A stretch of DNA of 64,000 nucleotides from NCBI RefSeq assembly GCF_032854445.1, contig NC_088295.1:57081249-57145248 (forward strand). The letters are read 5' to 3'. Within the stretch, counting starts at the first letter, position 1. The number at the start of each line of letters is the position of its first letter. Positions 57,824-64,000 of the stretch are shown piece after piece. The DNA comes from Liolophura sinensis. Its lineage: Eukaryota > Mollusca > Polyplacophora > Chitonida > Chitonidae. The position numbers were made by a program, and so were the translations under genes. Under the pieces are notes generated by a model that saw only the letters and a program-made list of their open reading frames with translations, did no database searches and was not told the DNA's origin.

Positions 57824-60800
57824 TCGGGCAATAAATAAGTATGGAATAATTGCAATCTGCTGAACATAGTGCACAGACAAAATTAAAGTGTAAAATATAA
57901 ACATTATCATCACATATGTTTAAAGGACATTATTTTGACTGTATCAAAAAAACCTGATGTCACTATATACGTTTTGTCCCAAATAAGGTGAGAGTGCCGC
58001 TGTCAAACCATGTGACTTTGTGTGTCCACTCTCCCTGCTACCGGTTTGTGGTAGTGACGGAGAAACCTATGACAGCAAATGTGATCTAAGGATGGCAAAC
58101 TGCAGGTAAGAAGCCATTTATACATATCACTTTATTTTAAGTTCTTACATCTTACAAGGGGCCTCCGTGGCTCAGTTAGTTAGCGTAAGGACCAAGGAGC
58201 CTCTCGCCGATGAGGTCGCTGTGAGTTCAAGTCCAGCTCATGCTGGCTTCCTCTCCGGTCGTACGTTGGAAGGTCTGCCAGCAACCTCTGCCCGGTTTCC
58301 ACCCACCATAATGCTGGCCGCCGTCGTATAAGTGAAATATTCTTGAGTACGGCGTAAAACTTCAATTAAATAAATAAATAAATAAATAAACATGGCAATT
58401 TGCACCTTTATATGCCTGTACTTCGCGTATTCTTGTACAACCAATATTGTACAAATATGTATAGAAGAGATTGGAATTGTCTTTTCACGATTTAGATGGT
58501 CTTGTCACGGTTGGAGTTGTCTTGTCACGATTGGGATTGTCTTGCCACGGTTGGAATTGTCTTGTCACGATTATGCTTGTCTTGTCAGAAATATACATGT
58601 GGTCATTACATCAGAAAAGTTGGTAAATAAGTTGTTCGACATTCTTGTTTTCCAGAAGAAAGGGTCTGACTGAGGTCACAGTGGTTAACGAGGGACCCTG
58701 TGGTAAGAACTGCACACAAGTGTCCATAAACATCACAAAACCGGACGAAAAATTCCTACAAGCCTAACGTCTTTAAGTATTAATCGAGCTTTGTTTTAAA
58801 AAAATGTATCCTACATGTATGTTTGCACAAAATGAAGNNNNNNNNNNNNNNNNNNNNNNNNNNNNNNNNNNNNNNNNNNNNNNNNNNNNNNNNNNNNNNN
58901 NNNNNNNNNNNNNNNNNNNNNNNNNNNNNNNNNNNNNNNNNNNNNNNNNNNNNNNNNNNNNNNNNNNNNNNNNNNNNNNNNNNNNNNNNNNNNNNNNNNN
59001 NNNNNNNNNNNNNNNNNNNNNNNNNNNNNNNNNNNNNACGTCTTTAAGTATTACTCGAGCTTTGTTTTAAATAAATGTATCCTACATATTTGTTCGCACA
59101 AAATGAAGGTTATCCTTTGTATAGACCTATAGTTTTATTTCAGTTTTTTTCTGCATGGTATATATATATTTATACTTGGCTTATTTCTTGAAAACTCTTC
59201 TGTATAAACACTTGTTCTTTGTTAAGACCTTTCTTTTATGCAGACTTTGCCCCGTTGTTTCCAAAACCTTTTCTTTTGTATAGACTTGCCATACTTCGCT
59301 ATATAATTTTATCACTCTAAGTTCCATTTCAGGTGAATTATTCCTGTAAACAGACAAAATGGTAATAAATGACAATGGAAATTTGTATCTTACCCCCCTC
59401 CCCCCATTTTTTTTTAAGAAAATGCCGTTCCGTACAATTCGGCCAAGCCGTGTGAGTTCGTGTGTCCCCTGTCCCCTTAATCCAGTCTGCGGTACTGACG
59501 GACAAACCTACGACAGCGAGTGTGACCTTAAGAGATCGGCTTGTCTGTGAGTAAACTGTTTTATACACTTTGCTTAAAGATTTCGAAACAAATTCAAAAG
59601 TATGGATGAAAGCAGATTGCAAAGAAAGTGTTTACAAAGTTGACTCAGTATATGCTCTGTAAAATCATGTCTGAAAAAGTATTTCTTTGTACTAGAAAAG
59701 TCTTTTTATTTTCGCCTGTAATACCATTCCAGGCGGAAGAGCTTGGTGAAACCAACAAAGGCCTACGATGGACCATGTCGTAAGTATAGATTTTTTTGTT
59801 TCTATTTATTTATTGGATTGTTGTTTTACACCGTACTCAAGAATATTTCACTTATACGACAGTGGTCAGCATTAAAATGGGAGGAAACCGGGCAGAGCCC
59901 GAGGTAACCTGCGACCACCCGCAGGCTGCTGACAGACATTCCCACGTACGACCAGAGAACGCCAGGCTGAGCATTCAGCATGAGCTGGTCTTGAACTCAC
60001 AACACGCCAAAATATTATTCAAAAGTGACTTTTGTCTTTTGGCATTCATAAATACTATAACTTGTCTCTTTTATTGATTGTCTTTGGCTTTGTATTCATA
60101 ATGCAGGTTTTGTCTTCAATACAAGTTTGTAGTATAACTCTCAGATGCCATTTGCAGGTTTTGGACATTTCTGTGCGGAATATGTGTTTTGAATGTCTGG
60201 ACACCAGTAATCACCAGCGTGACACATGACCAAGGAAAAATTAAAATGTAGTGCATATATTGTGTATGACAGTACATTAAACATGGTTCTGTTCAATTTT
60301 TTTTAAACCAAGTAATCTACTTTTAAAACATCCGATTCGTCGACAGTCTGTTGGGACCATGCGGTGCATGGGTATCAACACAAAAAGCACGCTCGTATTC
60401 TTTCCAGGAAAGTCTTTTGTCATATTTGAACAACTCTATCCTGTGTTGAATTAACTTAATGGGGTTTTAATATTTTGTAACACAAGCATGTGTATACTTC
60501 ACATGTATTTAACATATTCCTGTGAATGAAACAACAAAAGTTCTTGTGTTAGGCTTCAACACAAGTGTTTTTTGTGCGAATAACGTCACAATCATATTTG
60601 TGGTTGTAAACAATTCGTTGCTTTTTGGCAAAGCTATTCGTAAATTTATTTGTACATGTAGTGTAAATGCTGAACTCTAGCATTCTCTGTTTATTAAGTG
60701 GGGAAAAAAGCGTGGATGTATCGCCATTGATCACAGTATGAAAGTCATAAAAGGCCAGTTTACCAGTTTTAAAATACACATTATACTCGTTTGTAACTAT

Positions 60801-63225
60801 ATTATAAAACTGCATTTTCCAAGACCATTTTCCAAGACATTCCTCAATGGTCTTTTATCTGTTACATCATGTTAGTGTTTTCCTTGCCTTTAAACTTTGT
60901 TAATGCTTAAAGCTGTTTCTGTGGGCATTTACAGAGTCTGCAAAGCCGTGTGAATTCGTGTGTCCCCTTTCCCTCAGTCCGGTTTGTGGTACTGACGGAC
61001 AGACCTACGACAGCGAATGTGACCTTAAGAAATCTGCTTGCCTGTGAGTGGATAACTTATTCAGACGACTCAGAATTTTTAAATATCAGAATGGATTTAT
61101 TATTTGTACATTATGCATGTATATTCAAACACACAAAACTTCATTCCCATTCAAAGACAGCTTTTCTACTATACACACGTTCATTTTCAAGTCCTTTGTA
61201 CAGTCGTCATGTCTTTGCAATGTTAACTCTCTATCTGGAAGGTAGGATGAACTATTGAACTTGGCGAAAATATTGGGTCCTGATGTTTACCATTTAAACA
61301 TAAGCTAAACATTTCGTAGATAAAGTAACAGGAAATTTCGGTTATAAAATTCATTTGGTTACACTTTACCGTAGGAAATCATTCAAAGCTTACTTCTTCA
61401 TTAGATCTGGCCCAATGCGGTCTTGCATGCTCATGCTGGTTTCCTCTCCGGCTGTAAGTGGGAAGGTTTGACAGCAACCTGCGGATGGTCGTGGGTTTCC
61501 CCCGGGCTCTGCCCGGTTTCCTCCCACCATAATGCTGGCTGCCGTCAGATATTCTTGAGTACGGCGTAAAACACCAATCAAATAAATAAATAAATAAATT
61601 CTTTATCAGATCTGCACAATGCAGGAAACAAGCAGTTCACGTTACATGCATCTACACCTTGCTGCTTAATACTAGATACTACATATGATCGTGTATTCAT
61701 TCAGGAGGAGGAGCTTAGTGAAACCAACCAAGGCTTATGATGGGCCATGTCGTAAGTATCTTTAAAAATATTTTATGGATTGAATAACCTTGTAAAATAC
61801 ACATGTGAGACATCTGACTGTCGCCTTCAGTATACTGTCAGTACAAACACAGTAGTTAAGCAGTGCAACGTCAAAAAACGAAAGACTCATTTTGACTCAC
61901 TGTTTCAGGATTTTATTGTGTCATTATCGTGGGTGATATTAAATGTGCATCAACGACATTTTCATGTAGGGCTAGGAAATGTGGATTTAATTAACATGTC
62001 TAAATACACATGTAATTCAACAGTTAACAACAATTATAGTATATCTACAGTATGTGGTGCAGTATACCACATAAGAACAAGTGCAAGGATTAACTGGTAT
62101 TCTCTGCTGAAATTGTCATATCAAATTTTGTCCAAGAAGTCCTCCAGTAAATGTGCATGTAAGTATATATCCAGAGTAACAGTAAATCCACACGGCAAAG
62201 TGAATCCCATTAAGACGGTGTTCCATTAAAGATCTCGCCTCAGTACACGTCATTGTTTAGGTTGTAGTCTTAGGTTGTGGGTTGGCATCTCATCTGTTGC
62301 CATTTGGATGAAACATGAGAAAAAAAAAGTGTTCTAATAGAAACACAAATACCTTATTATGTTGACAGAGTCTGAAAAGCCGTGTGAGTTCGTGTGTCCC
62401 CTGTCCCTGAGTCCTGTCTGTGGTAGTGACGGACAGACCTACGACAGCGAGTGTGACCTGAGAAAATCGTCATGTCTGTGAGTAGAGACTATTTATTTAT
62501 TTATTTGGTTGGTGTTTTACGCCGTTTTCAAAAATATTTCACTTACGACGGCGGCCAGTATGGTGAGAGGAAGTCGGGAAGAGTTCGAGGGAAACCCGTG
62601 AAAGACCTTCCCACATACGACAGGAAGAGCAGAGATTAGGTTTATAAGACGAGAACGTGTAAGCAAATGACTTTAATTCATATGTCCTTACGCTTTTTCT
62701 CTTTGATAGCATTCTTCAAGCATTTGATAAATGAATAATAATAAGATTATAAATTCATAGCCTCACAGTTACACAACAGCGCCTAGAAACAGATGCATAA
62801 AACGCAAAGCGAGATACCTTTACCTAGCCACCTGTTCCTCGAAGGCCTGTTTGTTACGTTTATGTATTTATTTGATTGGTGTTTTACGCCGTACTCAAGA
62901 ATAGTTCACTTATACGACGGCGGCCAGCATTATGGTGGGAGGAAACCGGGCAGAGCCCGGGGGGAAACCCACGACCATCCTTCCCACGTACGGCCGGAGA
63001 GGAAGCCAGCATGAGCTGGACTTGAACTCACAGCGACCGCATCGGTGAGAGGCTCCTGGGTCATTACGCTGCGCTAACGCGTTAACCGCCTGAGCCACGG
63101 AGGCCCCTGTTTGTTACTGTGTACATGTAGGCTCTTCTTAGGTGACCATAACCGAAGCGGATGGCTTTGTCTTACAGGCGAAAGAGTTTGGAGAAAGTAA
63201 ACAGTGGCTCACGACGGTCCATGCG
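57654..63225 (+). CDS. Secreted multi-domain Kazal-type serine protease inhibitor (3' end not resolved)
   Basis: Exons 57654-57711 (signal peptide), 57988-58105 + 58656-58702, 59419-59546 + 59733-59779, 60935-61043 + 61705-61751 and 62369-62477 + 63178-63225. Each pair encodes one Kazal domain with spacing C-x3-C-x7-C-x10-C-x6-C-x15-C; for example KPCEFVCPLSLSPVCGTDG, TYDSECDL and DGPC. Kazal domains block serine proteases by a reactive loop. The P1 residue, two after the second Cys, is Leu in all domains, which in this family favours chymotrypsin, elastase or subtilisin-like targets. The predicted product is secreted; roles in mucus, gut or immunity are guesses. Domains 2 and 4 each carry one extra base, so the chain is not open as written. 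A 200-N gap lies in the intron between domains 1 and 2. No stop codon was found after domain 4, so more exons may lie past the window. Confidence 0.85.
57988..58105 (+). CDS. Kazal gene, domain 1 first exon
   Basis: Acceptor aaataag, donor gtaaga; 118 nt. Encodes GESAAVKPCDFVCPLSLLPV then CGSDGETYDSKCDLRMANC: five of six Kazal cysteines. Confidence 0.9.
58158..58390 (+). repeat. Full-length SINE, sense orientation
   Basis: Head ggggcctccgtggctcagtt (A box), ctgtgagttcaagtccagct (B box), cctcccaccataatgctggc core and an aaataaataaat tail. It is missing about 30 bp of the core (tgcggatggtcgtgggtttc). It lies in a Kazal gene intron. Confidence 0.95.
58469..58588 (+). repeat. 20-bp minisatellite
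   Basis: Six units of gattggaattgtcttgtcac type, alternating ga and gg starts. It lies in a Kazal gene intron. Confidence 0.9.
58656..58702 (+). CDS. Kazal gene, domain 1 second exon
   Basis: 47 nt, acceptor ttttccag, donor gtaaga. Encodes RKGLTEVTVVNEGPC and supplies the sixth cysteine. Confidence 0.85.
58838..59037. other. Assembly gap, exactly 200 N
   Basis: A fixed-size scaffold gap. The 70 or so bases just before it and just after it are near-identical direct copies, ending and starting at cacaaaatgaag and acgtctttaagtatta. Confidence 0.98.
59419..59546 (+). CDS. Kazal gene, domain 2 first exon (one-base frameshift)
   Basis: Acceptor ttttaag, donor gtgagt. It begins ENAVPYNSAKPCEFVCPLS in frame, but a run of four C at 59473-59476, where sister domains have three, shifts the frame and gives TAA at 59478. 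The CGTDGQTYDSECDLKRSACL part follows in the shifted frame. Either an assembly error or a real lesion. Confidence 0.8.
59733..59779 (+). CDS. Kazal gene, domain 2 second exon
   Basis: 47 nt between attccag and gtaagt, encoding RKSLVKPTKAYDGPC with the sixth cysteine. Confidence 0.85.
59804..60003 (-). repeat. SINE, reverse orientation, head truncated
   Basis: (TTTA)n tail, caccgtactcaagaatattt, core and ttgaactcacaac B-box region; the A-box end is missing. It lies in a Kazal gene intron. Confidence 0.9.
60935..61043 (+). CDS. Kazal gene, domain 3 first exon
   Basis: 109 nt between tttacag and gtgagt, fully open: SAKPCEFVCPLSLSPVCGTD then GQTYDSECDLKKSAC. It serves as the in-frame reference for the frameshifted domain 2. 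Confidence 0.92.
61412..61599 (+). repeat. SINE, head truncated
   Basis: Starts after the B box (ctcatgctggtttcctctcc) and has a complete core and aaataaataaata tail. It lies in a Kazal gene intron. Confidence 0.9.
61705..61751 (+). CDS. Kazal gene, domain 3 second exon
   Basis: 47 nt between attcag and gtaagt: RRSLVKPTKAYDGPC. Confidence 0.88.
62369..62477 (+). CDS. Kazal gene, domain 4 first exon
   Basis: 109 nt between ttgacag and gtgagt: SEKPCEFVCPLSLSPVCGSD then GQTYDSECDLRKSSC. A SINE begins only about 13 bp past the donor. Confidence 0.92.
62491..62630 (-). repeat. SINE fragment next to a splice donor
   Basis: (TTTA)n tail, ttacgccgttttcaaaaata and ccttcccacatacgac. It begins 13 bp downstream of the domain-4 exon. 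Confidence 0.85.
62861..63107 (-). repeat. Full-length SINE with perfect target-site duplication
   Basis: The tail at the left and tRNA-like head (ctgagccacggaggcccc) at the right, flanked by cctgtttgttac at 62846-62857 and 63106-63117. It lacks about 20 bp of the cgcaggttgctgg segment. A relatively young insertion in a Kazal intron. Confidence 0.95.
63178..63225 (+). CDS. Kazal gene, domain 4 second exon (one extra base)
   Basis: Acceptor cttacag, donor gtacgt. It is 48 nt, while the three sister exons are 47. Read in frame it gives RKSLEKVNSGSRRSM and loses the sixth cysteine; the last 22 bases encode AHDGPC in the next frame. Confidence 0.75.
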
Positions 63226-64000
63226 GTACGTGTTAATTTTCTTATTACAAGTTTGCCACAAGAAAATTACGAGTCCATGAAATGAAAGTATAAAATTCTA
63301 TCTTTAGCATTTAACATATATTCGTTTTTTTTTGCCATGGCTGTGGTTATAAATATGCTTTATTTGCAGAAAGGTCAATTGGCTCACGAGCATACATTTG
63401 CTCAGCATCTTTCGTGCTGACGGCTGACAGTGTGATAAGTGATGATACTGGTTATATTAGCTATACACACACAAGTGCTTGGGGTTAAACGTCCTACTTA
63501 ACAATTATTCAGTCATATGACGATGAAAGACTCCTTAGAGTGCATGTAATGTGTCCCCTTGTAGCAGGACGGATTTCCATCGCTCTTTTATCGCTGAGAC
63601 GACTTACCGAAGGCAAATAAGCCGTCCCACCTGTGCCATTATACTCATACGGGTCAACAAATAGTTGCAATTCCTCTTAATGCTGAAGGCCAAGTAAGGA
63701 ATGTACAATTCCTCTTTTAAGGTCTTAGGTTTGACCCTACCCAGGATTGAACCTGGATTTACCTGGATTTGAAGAAAGAACGGACCAGTTAATGCCACTT
63801 TGCACTAGGTGTAACGTCATGGTTACGTCATTTCACTTCGCATTAGGTGTTACGTCATGCACAACTGCTTCTAAATTACGTCGAAATATTATTATAAAAT
63901 GTATTATACTTTCAAACAGCTATTGGACGTTTGATTATCGCTGTTTGCGAATCATATCCTGGATTTTATTGTGTAGACCATACCAGATCAGTTGTTACCA
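63226..64000. other. Right end; intron or intergenic, no exon recognised
   Basis: No further Kazal exon or stop was seen. A reverse copy of repeat family Q occupies about 63485-63640 (gtcatatgacgatgaaagac, atcgctcttttatcgctgag). Confidence 0.5.

Overview
This window is eukaryotic nuclear DNA: AT-rich, intron-dense and full of repeats. The most frequent interspersed repeat is a tRNA-headed SINE ending in (AAAT)n, with a core (cggatggtcgtgggtttccc / gtttcctcccaccataatgc) that I know from molluscs and other lophotrochozoans. Together with the gene content this suggests a lophotrochozoan, most likely a mollusc or brachiopod; the species cannot be named from the sequence alone. No tRNA gene, rRNA gene or CRISPR array was seen.

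Layout. (1) 63-10704, plus strand: the 3' part of a gene for a RhoGAP-domain protein. Six constitutive-looking internal exons and a terminal exon give 484 residues in frame to a stop, and a 78-nt cassette exon is possible. (2) 10705-18000: 3' UTR and intergenic DNA with microsatellites. (3) 18106-21540: a minisatellite, then a 2.4-kb satellite of 72-78-bp monomers and 152-bp dimers. (4) 23090-37501, minus strand: a complete seven-exon gene for an unusual ionotropic glutamate receptor-like protein of 504 aa. It has a signal peptide, no amino-terminal domain, a split ligand-binding domain and an M1-M4 channel. (5) 38000-46300: no gene recognised. (6) 46650-55272, minus strand: a diverged tandem copy of the receptor gene, now a pseudogene; the 749-nt exon for M3, S2 and M4 is missing. 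(7) 57527-63225, plus strand: a secreted Kazal-type protease inhibitor gene with a TATA box and four Kazal domains, each split over two exons. It is interrupted by a 200-N assembly gap and carries two +1 frameshifts. It may continue past the window.

The receptor pair comes from one segmental duplication (about 22.4-37.9 kb against 46.3-55.6 kb). The two copies later diverged by deletion, by minisatellite growth inside intron 1 of the intact copy, and by insertion of dispersed repeats. The three gene families have no obvious functional link. The most interesting biology is the receptor: it keeps the iGluR fold signatures, but several positions that contact glutamate in AMPA receptors are replaced, and the pore and M3 motifs are non-canonical. 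Exon boundaries were set by hand from GT/AG sites, reading phase and family similarity; no transcript evidence was available.
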